Source of the DNA: Phocaeicola plebeius
Lineage (GTDB): Bacteria > Bacteroidota > Bacteroidia > Bacteroidales > Bacteroidaceae
Length of the DNA: 63,796 bases
Assembly: GCF_003437535.1 (NCBI RefSeq)
Contig: NZ_QSQT01000024.1
Coordinates: forward strand, 1 to 63,796
Direction of reading: 5' to 3'
The position numbers and the translations under genes were made by a program. Positions within the stretch are counted from its first letter, which is position 1. Each line of letters starts with the position of its first letter. The notes under the pieces are model-generated. The model was not told where the DNA came from. It did not search any database and saw nothing but the letters and a program-made list of their open reading frames with translations. This document shows, in pieces, positions 25,992-35,132 of this stretch.

Positions 25992-27152
25992 TCATTTTCC
26001 GTCCAGTATCTTCATAGCTATATCCATATACCGTGTAATGTCAGTCGTAATCTCACGATTATATACATCGCAACGCTTACGGCCCAGCCGCACGACAATG
26101 GCATCCAAATCGGGAATAGCGATGATGTATTGCCCCAGCATACCGCGCATGTAAGGGCAACGCATACCGTGATAATCCATCACCCACGTTTGGAAACCAT
26201 AATAGCTGAGTGAGTCCTTGCCCCACTGGTCTTTCAGGTACGAAGCGGGACGCATCAGTTCGTCCATATAGGCTTCGGATACCAGCTGGCGGCCGTGCCA
26301 ATTGCCACGATGCAACAGGAGGCTTCCGAAACGGGCTACATCGCGGGCCGTAGTATGGAAGCAACAGAAGGCTTTTTCGTCACCGTCTTTTTTGTCCAGC
26401 AACCAATAGGCATCCCGTTCGGCCTGCATCGGACGCCAGAATTTCTCTTCGGCATAGTCACTTAGTGTTTGCCCAGTGGCTGATTCAATAACGAAAGCTA
26501 ACAATTGCGTTTCACCACTACGGTAGGAATATTGCACGCCGGGATGGTCAACTACCTCCAGACCCGTCACCAAGTCGTAAAGATCATTACCATAATAACC
26601 GTGCGTTGTGACAGAAAAGAGTGAAGCATACGCCTCATCCCACGCCATGCCGCCACTCATGGTCAGCAAATGGCGCAGGGTGACGTCAGCCTGCATTCCT
26701 TTTGTATAGGCAGGTATGTAGCGTGATACGGGGTCGTCCAGACTATGAATCTTTCCTTCGTCAAGGGCAATACCTGCCAGCAGTCCCACAATGGTCTTTG
26801 TAGCAGAATAGATATTTGAGGTCAGTGTATCATTCCACCCGTCACGGTAACTTTCGAAGACGATGCTGTCACGACGGATGACGAGAAAGGACACGGTGCG
26901 CAGGCTGTCCAAATAGTGCGCATCTTTTTCTGTCAGTTGGAAGCGGTTATAATCAGTAGAAAGGGGCCAGTGCCACACGTCATCGGGATTATGGTGTACC
27001 GTGTGCCGGTGAAAGGTTTCCAGGTCGTCGATGACAGGCATCCAGTGAATGAGTGCCTGACGGGCGTAGTAGGGCAACGAAGCATACACCACACCTATCA
27101 CCACTACCAGAGCGATGAGCAGGCGAAGAATGGTTTTCTTTTTTGTTTTCAT
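25992..27152 (-). CDS. Serine hydrolase, beta-lactamase class C/penicillin-binding type
   Basis: The 386-residue protein has an N-terminal membrane anchor or signal (hydrophobic residues about 9-25) and a class C beta-lactamase-like domain. The SxxK motif is in IYSATKTIVGLLAG (Ser about 114), with HLLTMSGGMAWDE after it and the second motif YSYRSGETQ in place of the more common YSN. It is therefore likely a periplasmic serine esterase or peptidase, not a true beta-lactamase. The substrate cannot be inferred. It stands alone between the island and the RluA-type gene. Confidence 0.85.
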   Translation of the reverse strand: MKTKKKTILRLLIALVVVIGVVYASLPYYARQALIHWMPVIDDLETFHRHTVHHNPDDVWHWPLSTDYNRFQLTEKDAHYLDSLRTVSFLVIRRDSIVFESYRDGWNDTLTSNIYSATKTIVGLLAGIALDEGKIHSLDDPVSRYIPAYTKGMQADVTLRHLLTMSGGMAWDEAYASLFSVTTHGYYGNDLYDLVTGLEVVDHPGVQYSYRSGETQLLAFVIESATGQTLSDYAEEKFWRPMQAERDAYWLLDKKDGDEKAFCCFHTTARDVARFGSLLLHRGNWHGRQLVSEAYMDELMRPASYLKDQWGKDSLSYYGFQTWVMDYHGMRCPYMRGMLGQYIIAIPDLDAIVVRLGRKRCDVYNREITTDITRYMDIAMKILDGK

Positions 27153-27340
27153 AGGATTTTAGGTCGTTTCATCACAGGAAATATGGAAATTGTGACTCAG
27201 ATTAATAACTCTGTGAAAGTTCATGTACACTGTAGCATTTACAAAAATACATTTTTCTTCTATCCATTGTACAAAAACCGTAATAAGATACATCATATAG
27301 GATATATATACCTTCATTTCTATAGAAGCCATTTTATTCG

Positions 27341-27348
27341 TACCTTTG
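27341..27348 (+). promoter_or_regulatory. -7 box of the RluA-type gene
   Basis: TACCTTTG, a perfect TAnnTTTG match, 34 bases before the ATG. Confidence 0.7.
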
Positions 27349-27381
27349 CCCCCACAATAAAAACGAACTCAATATTTCACC

Positions 27382-29001
27382 ATGATACATTCCTTCCATA
27401 CCCCGACTGATGGCATCGCCTTACCGAAAGCCTTCACCTTTCCTTTCCACTACACTCCTCACCCGCTCACCCGACTGGCGGCCGACGAGGTACGTCAGTA
27501 CCTGCTCACACGGGACGACTGGCAGGAGGAACTTCGTCAGGGAAAAATGTTCGGGGTACTGGTGATAAAGGACACTGAAGGAAAGCTAGGCTACCTGGCC
27601 GCTTTTTCGGGCAACCTGGCTGGAAGCAACCACCACGCGTTTTTCGTACCTCCGGTGTATGACCTCCTGCAACCCGACGGATTTTTCCGCATTGAGGAAG
27701 CGGAGATTTCCGGCATCAACCACCGGATTGCCGCCATGGAAACTAACGAAGCATACCGCTCGGCACGGGAGGAATGGAAGAAGGCGGAAGAAGAGGCACA
27801 AACCACGTTAGCTTCTGAAAAACAGAAGCTGAAAGAAGCGAAAACCCTCCGTGAACAACGCCGGAAGGAAGGCGTTTCACCCGAAGAAGCAGAAGCAATG
27901 TCACGCGAAAGCCAGTTTCAGAAAGCAGAGTTCAAACGGTTGGAACGGAAACTGAAAGAGAAAGTACAGGCGGCCGGAGAGGCTTTTCAGGCATTCGAGC
28001 AGGAGATTCAGGCCTTGCGCCACGAACGGAAAACCCGTTCGGCGGCTCTCCAGATGCGTCTGTTCGCCCAGTTCCGCATGCTCAACGCACGGGGGGAAGT
28101 GAAAGATTTATGCGAGATTTTCCGCTCTACTCCGCAAAAGACACCGCCGGCCGGTGCAGGCGAATGCGCACTCCCTAAATTACTTCAGTATGCTTACCTG
28201 CATCAGCTCCAGCCATTGGCTATGGGCGAGTTTTGGTGGGGCATGTCACCCAAGGACGAGATTCGCCGCGAAGGACATTTCTATCCGTCGTGCAAAGGGA
28301 AATGTGAACCGATTCTGAAACACATGCTCGTGGGACTGGACGTGGAACCGAACCCGCTGGAGGAGGATGTACACCGCCAGACGGCACTGGAGATTCTCTA
28401 CGAGGACGAATGGCTGGTGGTGGTACACAAACCGGCAGGCATGCTCTCCGTACCGGGCAAGAACGACCTCGACTCTATTCTACAGCGATTGCACAATCTT
28501 TATCCCAAGGCCACCGGTCCACTTATCGTGCACCGCTTGGACATGGCTACTTCCGGCCTGCTGCTTGCGGCCAAAACGAAGGAAGTGCACAAGGAACTTC
28601 AGGCACTTTTCGAAACGCGTCTTATCCAAAAGCGTTACACAGCCCTGTTGGAAGGAGAACTGGAAACTGACGAGGGCATCATCGACCTGCCCATCTGTCC
28701 GAACCCGATGGATCGTCCGCGCCAGATGGTAAGCCGGGAATATGGTAAACGGACGGTCACTTCCTATCGGGTACTGGAACGCAAAGACGGAAGAACACGA
28801 GTTACATTCTATCCGCATACGGGACGTACCCATCAGCTCCGTGTACATGCCGCCCATCCGGAGGGACTGAACCATCCGATGGTAGGCGACGACCTCTACG
28901 GCCAGCCGTCTGACCGTCTGTATCTGCACGCCGCCGCGCTGGAGTTCGTACATCCGGTGACTGGAGAAAAACTACACATCGTAAAAGAAGCTGATTTCTA
29001 A
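27382..29001 (+). CDS. RluA family pseudouridine synthase with long N-terminal extension
   Basis: The C-terminal 210 residues are an RluA-type synthase: EDEWLVVVHKPAGMLSVPG, the catalytic Asp387 in HRLDMATSGLLLAAKT, and HTGRTHQLRVHAAHPEG. The first 330 residues are not part of the usual enzyme. They hold a compact domain with GVLVIKDTEGKLGYLAAFSG and a charged coiled-coil stretch of about 110 residues (roughly 115-230), followed by a segment with ECALPKLLQYAYLHQLQPLAMGEFWWG. The architecture recurs in Bacteroidota, but the RNA target is unknown. Confidence 0.9.
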   Translation: MIHSFHTPTDGIALPKAFTFPFHYTPHPLTRLAADEVRQYLLTRDDWQEELRQGKMFGVLVIKDTEGKLGYLAAFSGNLAGSNHHAFFVPPVYDLLQPDGFFRIEEAEISGINHRIAAMETNEAYRSAREEWKKAEEEAQTTLASEKQKLKEAKTLREQRRKEGVSPEEAEAMSRESQFQKAEFKRLERKLKEKVQAAGEAFQAFEQEIQALRHERKTRSAALQMRLFAQFRMLNARGEVKDLCEIFRSTPQKTPPAGAGECALPKLLQYAYLHQLQPLAMGEFWWGMSPKDEIRREGHFYPSCKGKCEPILKHMLVGLDVEPNPLEEDVHRQTALEILYEDEWLVVVHKPAGMLSVPGKNDLDSILQRLHNLYPKATGPLIVHRLDMATSGLLLAAKTKEVHKELQALFETRLIQKRYTALLEGELETDEGIIDLPICPNPMDRPRQMVSREYGKRTVTSYRVLERKDGRTRVTFYPHTGRTHQLRVHAAHPEGLNHPMVGDDLYGQPSDRLYLHAAALEFVHPVTGEKLHIVKEADF

Positions 29002-29030
29002 TAAGTTACAAATTTCCTCTTTTCTCTCAA

Positions 29031-29137
29031 AAAAACGCCTTTGCGTTTAAAAGAAAACGCAAGTACGTTTAAGGTAAAACGCACTTGCGTTTCATGTCAA
29101 ATGTACTTGCGTTTGAACCAAAACGCACTTGCGTTTT
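29031..29137. repeat. Array of AAACGC/GCGTTT palindromic units
   Basis: About nine half-sites of AAACGC, AAACGT or their complements are packed into about 105 bases after the pseudouridine synthase gene. They include AAAACGC-ACTT-GCGTTTT with perfect arms, a second AAACGC-ACTT-GCGTTT copy and AAACGCAAGTACGTTT. They could fold into a row of small hairpins and may act as an mRNA 3' end. The rest of the gap to clpB (29138-29354) shows nothing clear. Confidence 0.75.
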
Positions 29138-29354
29138 TCTGGCTGACAAAAAGCGACACATAACTGACAGATTTTTCAGTGTAAAAGCATCACAAAATGA
29201 CAATTCGTCAGGTTTTTATTCTTTACAAGCTGTGGCAAAGAATTTGAATTAAACTAAGCGTCGCAAGCAGGCCTGCAAGCATACAGGACGGGCTGCGACA
29301 AACGAAATGAAAATAATAAGAAACCACAACTAATAACGAGAAAGGAGACCATTT

Positions 29355-31943
29355 ATGAACTTTAACAACTTTACAATCAAATCGCAAGAGGCAGTGCAGG
29401 AAGCGGTAAATTTGGTACAGAGCCGTGGACAGCAGGCCATCGAGCCGGAACATTTGATGGCAGGTTTGCTGAAGGTGGGCGAAAATGTAACGAACTTCAT
29501 TTTCCAGAAACTCGGCATAAACGGCCAGCAGATAGAAACCGTACTCGACAGACAAATTGCCTCACTGCCGAAAGTTTCAGGTGGGGAAGCTTACCTGAGC
29601 CGAAGCGCCAACGAGGTGTTGCAGAAAGCCTTGGAAGTATCTAAGGAACTGGGTGATGAATATGTGTCACTGGAAGCCTTGTTGCTGGCACTGCTGAACG
29701 TGAAAAGTACGGTGGCCACCATCCTGAAAGATGCAGGCCTTACCGACAAGGAACTGCGGGCTGCCATTCAGGAACTGCGTCAGGGACAGAAAGTCACCTC
29801 ACAGTCGAGTGAAGATACCTATCAGTCATTAAACAAATATGCCATCAACCTGATTGAAGCTGCACGAAGCGGAAAACTTGACCCGGTTATCGGCCGTGAC
29901 GAGGAAATCCGACGGGTATTGCAGATTTTGAGCCGACGTACGAAGAACAATCCGATTCTGATTGGTGAACCGGGTACGGGTAAGACGGCTATCGTAGAGG
30001 GACTGGCACAACGAATCCTGCGTGGAGATGTGCCGGAAAACTTGAAGAACAAGCAGCTGTTCTCACTGGATATGGGTGCGCTAGTAGCAGGTGCCAAATA
30101 CAAAGGTGAATTTGAGGAACGTCTGAAATCGGTTATCAACGAAGTGACGAAGTCCGACGGAAACATCATCCTCTTTATCGATGAAATCCACACGCTGGTG
30201 GGTGCCGGAAAAGGGGAAGGTGCCATGGATGCCGCCAACATTCTGAAACCGGCCCTGGCCCGTGGCGAACTGCGGAGCATCGGTGCCACTACCCTCGATG
30301 AATACCAGAAGTATTTCGAAAAGGATAAGGCATTGGAACGTCGTTTTCAGACAGTCATGGTAGACGAACCGGATACGGCCAGCTCTATCTCCATCTTGCG
30401 TGGACTGAAGGAGCGCTACGAGAACCACCATCAAGTGCGTATCAAAGACGAAGCCATCATCGCGGCAGTGGAACTGAGCAACCGTTACATTTCCGACCGT
30501 TTCTTGCCGGATAAGGCCATCGACCTGATGGATGAAGCGGCTGCCAAACTGCGTATGGAGCGTGATTCGCTTCCGGAAGAACTGGATGAAATCGAACGTC
30601 GGCTGAAGCAGCTCGAAATTGAACGTGAGGCTATCAAGCGTGAAAAGGACGAGGCTAAACTGGCTCAACTGAACAAGGAGATTGCAGAACTGAAGGAACA
30701 GGAGACTTCTTACAAGGCTAAATGGCAGAGTGAGAAAGAACTGGTGAACAAGATTCAGCAGAACAAGAAGGAAATCGAACAACTGAAGTTTGAAGCCGAC
30801 AAGGCAGAGCGTGAAGGTGATTACGGACGTGTAGCTGAAATCCGCTACGGAAAGCTTCAGGCACTGGAGAACGAAATCAAGTCTATCCAGGAAGATCTGA
30901 AGAAGAAGCAGGGTGACAGCGCTTTAATCAAGGAAGAGGTAACGGCTGAAGACATCGCCGATGTAGTTTCTCGCTGGACGGGCATACCGGTAAGCAAGAT
31001 GCTGCAAAGCGAAAGAGAGAAGCTGCTTCACCTGGAAGATGAGCTGCACAAGCGGGTTATCGGACAGGACGAAGCCATCGAAGCCGTGGCTGATGCCGTA
31101 CGCCGTAGCCGTGCCGGACTGCAAGACCCGAAACGTCCGATTGGTTCATTCATCTTCTTGGGTACGACGGGTGTAGGTAAGACCGAACTGGCCAAGGCAC
31201 TGGCAGAATACCTGTTCGATGATGAATCGCTGATGACGCGTATCGACATGAGTGAGTATCAGGAAAAGCATACCGTGTCACGTCTGATTGGTGCGCCTCC
31301 GGGATACGTAGGTTACGATGAAGGTGGTCAGCTTACTGAAGCCGTACGCCGGAAACCGTATTCTGTCGTGCTGTTCGATGAAATCGAAAAGGCTCATCCG
31401 GATGTGTTCAACATTTTGTTGCAGGTATTGGACGACGGACGTCTGACCGACAACAAGGGACGTACGGTGAACTTCAAGAACACCATCATTATCATGACTT
31501 CTAACCTGGGCAGTGCCTACATTCAGAGTCAGTTCGAGAAGATTAACGACCAGAACCATGACCAGATTGTAGAAGAGACCAAGAAAGAGGTGATGAACAT
31601 GCTGAAGAAGACCATCCGTCCGGAATTCCTGAACCGTATTGACGAGACCATCATGTTCCAGCCGCTGAACAAGCCGCAAATCGAACAGATTGTCCGCTTG
31701 CAAATCAACGGTATCCGGAAGATGCTGAAAGGCAATGGAGTGACTTTGCAGATGACAGATGCAGCTGTCGACTTCCTGGCCACTGCAGGTTACGATCCTG
31801 AATTCGGTGCACGTCCGGTAAAACGTGCCATCCAGCGCTACTTGCTGAACGATTTGTCAAAGAAGCTTCTGTCACAAGAAGTGAACCGCGAAAAACCGAT
31901 CATCGTAGAACGCGAAGGAGATGCATTGAAGTTCCGCAACTAA
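29355..31943 (+). CDS. clpB: ATP-dependent disaggregase ClpB
   Basis: ClpB extracts polypeptides from aggregates with DnaK. The 862-residue protein has the N-terminal domain with two Clp repeats (1-145), AAA module 1 with Walker [10 protein letters not shown] near 205 and Walker [15 protein letters not shown], the long charged middle coiled coil (about 400-530) and AAA module 2 with GTTGVGKTE near 604, then the C-terminal oligomerisation region. Unusually for this genome, a good Shine-Dalgarno-like AAAGGAGA stands eight bases before the ATG, which should support strong translation under stress. Confidence 0.98.
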   Translation: MNFNNFTIKSQEAVQEAVNLVQSRGQQAIEPEHLMAGLLKVGENVTNFIFQKLGINGQQIETVLDRQIASLPKVSGGEAYLSRSANEVLQKALEVSKELGDEYVSLEALLLALLNVKSTVATILKDAGLTDKELRAAIQELRQGQKVTSQSSEDTYQSLNKYAINLIEAARSGKLDPVIGRDEEIRRVLQILSRRTKNNPILIGEPGTGKTAIVEGLAQRILRGDVPENLKNKQLFSLDMGALVAGAKYKGEFEERLKSVINEVTKSDGNIILFIDEIHTLVGAGKGEGAMDAANILKPALARGELRSIGATTLDEYQKYFEKDKALERRFQTVMVDEPDTASSISILRGLKERYENHHQVRIKDEAIIAAVELSNRYISDRFLPDKAIDLMDEAAAKLRMERDSLPEELDEIERRLKQLEIEREAIKREKDEAKLAQLNKEIAELKEQETSYKAKWQSEKELVNKIQQNKKEIEQLKFEADKAEREGDYGRVAEIRYGKLQALENEIKSIQEDLKKKQGDSALIKEEVTAEDIADVVSRWTGIPVSKMLQSEREKLLHLEDELHKRVIGQDEAIEAVADAVRRSRAGLQDPKRPIGSFIFLGTTGVGKTELAKALAEYLFDDESLMTRIDMSEYQEKHTVSRLIGAPPGYVGYDEGGQLTEAVRRKPYSVVLFDEIEKAHPDVFNILLQVLDDGRLTDNKGRTVNFKNTIIIMTSNLGSAYIQSQFEKINDQNHDQIVEETKKEVMNMLKKTIRPEFLNRIDETIMFQPLNKPQIEQIVRLQINGIRKMLKGNGVTLQMTDAAVDFLATAGYDPEFGARPVKRAIQRYLLNDLSKKLLSQEVNREKPIIVEREGDALKFRN

Positions 31944-31972
31944 GTCAGCGGGGTTTCCCTATCTTCTATATA

Positions 31973-32030
31973 AAAACAAACCCTCCGCAGGGATTTCCTC
32001 AAAAGGATACCTGCGGAGGGTTTTTGTTTG
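31973..32030. terminator. Terminator between clpB and the GH25 gene
   Basis: CCCTCCGCAGG (31981-31991) pairs with CCTGCGGAGGG (32010-32020), with A/T-rich flanks that also pair and a T-run. The adjacent genes converge, so it may serve both. Confidence 0.9.
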
Positions 32031-32057
32031 TCTGTATATGATATGAATTCTTTCGAA

Positions 32058-32972
32058 TCAGGGTATCGTCATGCGCTTCAACTCATCCAGCGTGCCGTTG
32101 AACACATTCAAATCTACATCCTCACGGATGCCCGGCAAACGTCCCACATCGGTATGCTGCCAGAAACGCCACTGCCCTTTGTATTCCACCGAGTCGGCAT
32201 AATAATGGGCTATCCAATACGGATATGAGTTGAAAACGGAATCGTTCAGGTAACGGGTCTTAAATTTATAAGAGGTATAGAGAATCGGTTTTACCCGATA
32301 ATAATCTTCGATTTTATCCAACCAGACTTTCAAGTCGCGGCGAAGCTTTTTCTCATCTTCTCCCCTCACCTCGATGTCGAGCACCGGAGGCAAATCGCCC
32401 GATTCCAGTTTCACGGAGCGGATAAAGAAATCGGCCTGACGGGAAGCGTCTGTCTTGGGATTGTAAAAATGATAGGCTCCGCGGATAAATCCGTGCTTGC
32501 GGGCCTCATCGAAATTATGGATAAAGGCTGTATCGCTGAAATCACCTCCCTCGGAAGCTTTCATAAATACGAAACGTACAGGAAAAGGGGCTGTCTGGGT
32601 TTTCTGCAGTTCACTCCAGTCTATCTGTCCCTGATGGTGGGACACATCGAAACCGTGCACTTCAAATCCGTATGGCAGACATACCCCGTATGCTTTCATG
32701 CCATAGCAGGGTTTCCAGCGGTAGGCGTACGGACGAATAAAGAAATAATAAAAACAGATGACAAAACAGGCTCCAATGAAACCGAGCAGCAGGTAATAAC
32801 ACCACGAAGGCATCTGCCACCGACGGATGGTCTTCTTCCCTTTGGAAGTCCTGCCCGACGTTCTTCCGGAAGCGGTCTTCTTACTGCCTGTCGCTTTTCG
32901 GGTCGCAGGACGCTTGCGGGTAGTTTTTTTCACGGGCTCGTTCACCGCGAGAATGGGTGATTTCTTTGTCAT
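32058..32972 (-). CDS. Membrane-anchored glycoside hydrolase family 25 lysozyme
   Basis: The 304-residue protein has a very basic, Thr/Lys/Arg-rich N terminus (1-52), one membrane helix (about 57-79) and a GH25 muramidase domain. The domain shows Asp109 in GFDVSHHQGQIDW, RFVFMKASEGG, GAYHFYNP and the catalytic Asp199/Glu201 in VLDIE. It should cut the MurNAc-GlcNAc bond of peptidoglycan from a membrane-bound position in the periplasm. The basic tail on the cytoplasmic side is uncommon and of unknown role. It is not linked to phage genes here, so it is probably a cell-wall enzyme of the host. Confidence 0.9.
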   Translation of the reverse strand: MTKKSPILAVNEPVKKTTRKRPATRKATGSKKTASGRTSGRTSKGKKTIRRWQMPSWCYYLLLGFIGACFVICFYYFFIRPYAYRWKPCYGMKAYGVCLPYGFEVHGFDVSHHQGQIDWSELQKTQTAPFPVRFVFMKASEGGDFSDTAFIHNFDEARKHGFIRGAYHFYNPKTDASRQADFFIRSVKLESGDLPPVLDIEVRGEDEKKLRRDLKVWLDKIEDYYRVKPILYTSYKFKTRYLNDSVFNSYPYWIAHYYADSVEYKGQWRFWQHTDVGRLPGIREDVDLNVFNGTLDELKRMTIP

Positions 32973-33041
32973 CTTAACTAAAAGTTTATAGAGAATTTCA
33001 ACAGATGTACCGGCAGAACCGGTTGAGCTTGTTTCAACAAA

Positions 33042-33086
33042 TAGCGAAGAATCCGGCCCTCTTTCGGTCGGCCTGATTCTTCGCTA
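33042..33086 (-). terminator. Hairpin downstream of pfp
   Basis: TAGCGAAGAATC (33042-33053) pairs perfectly with GATTCTTCGCTA (33075-33086), with further GC pairing inside. The T-tail is weak, so it may act as a processing or stability stem as much as a terminator. Confidence 0.7.
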
Positions 33087-33134
33087 AATTAATTTTCCTA
33101 TAGAAAGTTCCCTTCCGGGAATTCAGGAATCAAA

Positions 33135-34778
33135 TTATTTTGCCTGTTCGTACTGCAGAGTCTTAGTCGGCTGGTCGCAAACTTCTGTAGGACCGAAGTA
33201 CTGGATAGGACCCGGATAAACGTAAGCAGTTTCCTTAGCCCAAGTGTCACGTACGGCAGCAAATGCCTTGAACGGAGCACCATCCAGTTTCACCAGTGCT
33301 TTCTGGATAACCGGTTTCATTTCACCGTGACGACGTTCCATGTTCATCATCATAGTGATAGGCACACCACCTGCAATCCATTCTGCAGCAGGAGCTGTAG
33401 TGTTACGTACAGAAGACATGTAACCAGTCTTACCGTTAGCAATCAACATAGATGCAGTGTAACCCAATGAGTAGCAGTAGTCAGCATCGAAGTTAGAAGG
33501 AGCAGCGCAACGTCCTTCGTAACCGAAGAAGTGGTGCTGAGCAGCAAACTTACCTACGAACTTGCCTTCTTCTTTCCATGCAGCCAGCTTAGTAGCTACC
33601 ATTTCAGACAGCAGCTTTTCAGTTTCAATCAAAGAAACCTGTACGTTTCCGTGCGGGTCACGGTCAAGCGACAACTGACGAGCTACGCCTTCCGGCAAAG
33701 AAGCATAGATAGCAGCATTTTCAGGAGACAACTTGCTGATAATATAATCACGCTGTTTAGAACGCTTGATGCTGTTGAATTCTTCACCGTTAGCAGCCAG
33801 GAAGTCGTTCAATTCAGCAATCAGACGCTTCATAGCAGGGATAAATTCAATCAAACCTTCCGGAATCAATACGGTACCGAAGTTGTTACCAGCAGCAGCA
33901 CGGTCAGCAACTACCTGAGCGATATAAGTAACAATGTCATCCAAAGACATGTTCTTAGCTTCTACTTCTTCTGAGATGATACAGATGTTCGGCTGAGTTT
34001 GCAAAGCACATTCCAGTGCGATGTGAGAAGCTGAACGTCCCATCAACTTGATGAAGTGCCAGTATTTACGAGCTGAGTTACAATCGCGTTCGATGTTACC
34101 GATAACTTCTGAGTAAGTCTTGCAGGCAGTATCGAAACCGAATGAAGTTTCAATCATGTCGTTCTTCAAGTCACCGTCGATAGTCTTCGGGCAACCGATT
34201 ACCTGCACGCCATAGTTCTTAGCAGCATAGTATTCAGCCAATACACAAGCGTTTGTGTTAGAATCGTCTCCACCGATAATTACCAGCGCCTTGATACCCA
34301 GTTCTTTCAAGATTTCATATCCTTTTTCGAACTGTTCTTCTTTTTCCAGTTTGGTACGTCCTGAACCGATAATATCGAAACCACCAGTGTTACGGTATTC
34401 ATCGATGATATCAGCTGTCAGTTCCATATAGTTGTGGTCAACCAAACCGCCAGGACCCAGGATAAAACCGTACAATTTGTTAGCCGGGTTCAGTTTCTTG
34501 ATACCGTCGAACAAACCTGAGATTACGTTGTGGCCACCAGGAGCCTGTCCACCAGACAAGATTACGCCGACGTTCATCGGAGCAAATTCTTTAGCTTCAC
34601 CTTCCACAAACTGAATCAACGGCATACCGTATGTGTTCGGGAACAGCTTCTTGATTTCTTCCTGATCGGCTACAGACTGAGTCGGTTCGCCTTCCTTAGC
34701 TACTACAGCACCAGTCAACGCTTTCGGCAATTTCGGCTGGTAAGCAGCTCTTGCGATTTGTAATGCACTTTTTGTCAT
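33135..34778 (-). CDS. pfp: Pyrophosphate-dependent 6-phosphofructokinase
   Basis: PFP reversibly phosphorylates fructose 6-phosphate with PPi in place of ATP. The 547-residue long-type enzyme shows [18 protein letters not shown], the PPi-type signature [12 protein letters not shown] (GGDDS near 169-173, where ATP enzymes have GGDGS), and the substrate motif [10 protein letters not shown]. The open frame extends 54 codons upstream into the DUF6965 gene; ATG 34778, opening [10 protein letters not shown], fits the family. It follows DUF6965 by 104 bases. Confidence 0.95.
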   Translation of the reverse strand: MTKSALQIARAAYQPKLPKALTGAVVAKEGEPTQSVADQEEIKKLFPNTYGMPLIQFVEGEAKEFAPMNVGVILSGGQAPGGHNVISGLFDGIKKLNPANKLYGFILGPGGLVDHNYMELTADIIDEYRNTGGFDIIGSGRTKLEKEEQFEKGYEILKELGIKALVIIGGDDSNTNACVLAEYYAAKNYGVQVIGCPKTIDGDLKNDMIETSFGFDTACKTYSEVIGNIERDCNSARKYWHFIKLMGRSASHIALECALQTQPNICIISEEVEAKNMSLDDIVTYIAQVVADRAAAGNNFGTVLIPEGLIEFIPAMKRLIAELNDFLAANGEEFNSIKRSKQRDYIISKLSPENAAIYASLPEGVARQLSLDRDPHGNVQVSLIETEKLLSEMVATKLAAWKEEGKFVGKFAAQHHFFGYEGRCAAPSNFDADYCYSLGYTASMLIANGKTGYMSSVRNTTAPAAEWIAGGVPITMMMNMERRHGEMKPVIQKALVKLDGAPFKAFAAVRDTWAKETAYVYPGPIQYFGPTEVCDQPTKTLQYEQAK

Positions 34779-34882
34779 AATTGTTATTTTTATAAAGGTG
34801 TATGAATTAATCTTTATTGTTGCTGTGCAAATTTCGTATTTTTTTTGCAAATATGAAAGAAAGCCGGCATTTTTAGCCGCAT

Positions 34883-35119
34883 CTAGCTTCTTTTCTCTTC
34901 TTCTACCCTTGCCTTGATACGCTCCAGCAGGCGCAGACATCCCTGCAGACGCGGATTCTCATGACACACGTAGGCCTGCATGATTAACCGGTGCACGGTT
35001 TCTTTGACATCGGGTATATAGACAGCCTTGTCCAGTTGCATCTCTGCCGGAAATTCGGCCTGCTCTGCCCAGGCTTTCAGCTCGTCTACTTCTTCAATGG
35101 TATATACATTCTTGTCCAT
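34883..35119 (-). CDS. DUF6965-like small protein
   Basis: A 78-residue acidic/helical protein ([20 protein letters not shown], then [20 protein letters not shown] and a C-terminal ARVEEEKRS). It resembles the short Bacteroidota family DUF6965, in which a conserved Pro-aliphatic segment precedes a helix; that match is from memory of the family style. No catalytic residues are apparent. It starts 13 bases after the TamL-like gene and is probably its operon partner. Confidence 0.6.
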   Translation of the reverse strand: MDKNVYTIEEVDELKAWAEQAEFPAEMQLDKAVYIPDVKETVHRLIMQAYVCHENPRLQGCLRLLERIKARVEEEKRS

Positions 35120-35132
35120 ATAATAGATGATA

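Noticed and set aside
25992..27152. The serine hydrolase as an antibiotic-resistance beta-lactamase.
   Set aside because: It has the SxxK motif but an altered second motif (YSYRSG) and anchor-like N terminus, closer to esterase/peptidase relatives; resistance cannot be claimed.
32058..32972. The GH25 lysozyme as a sign of a prophage.
   Set aside because: It has its own membrane anchor, and no holin, capsid, terminase or tail genes lie nearby.
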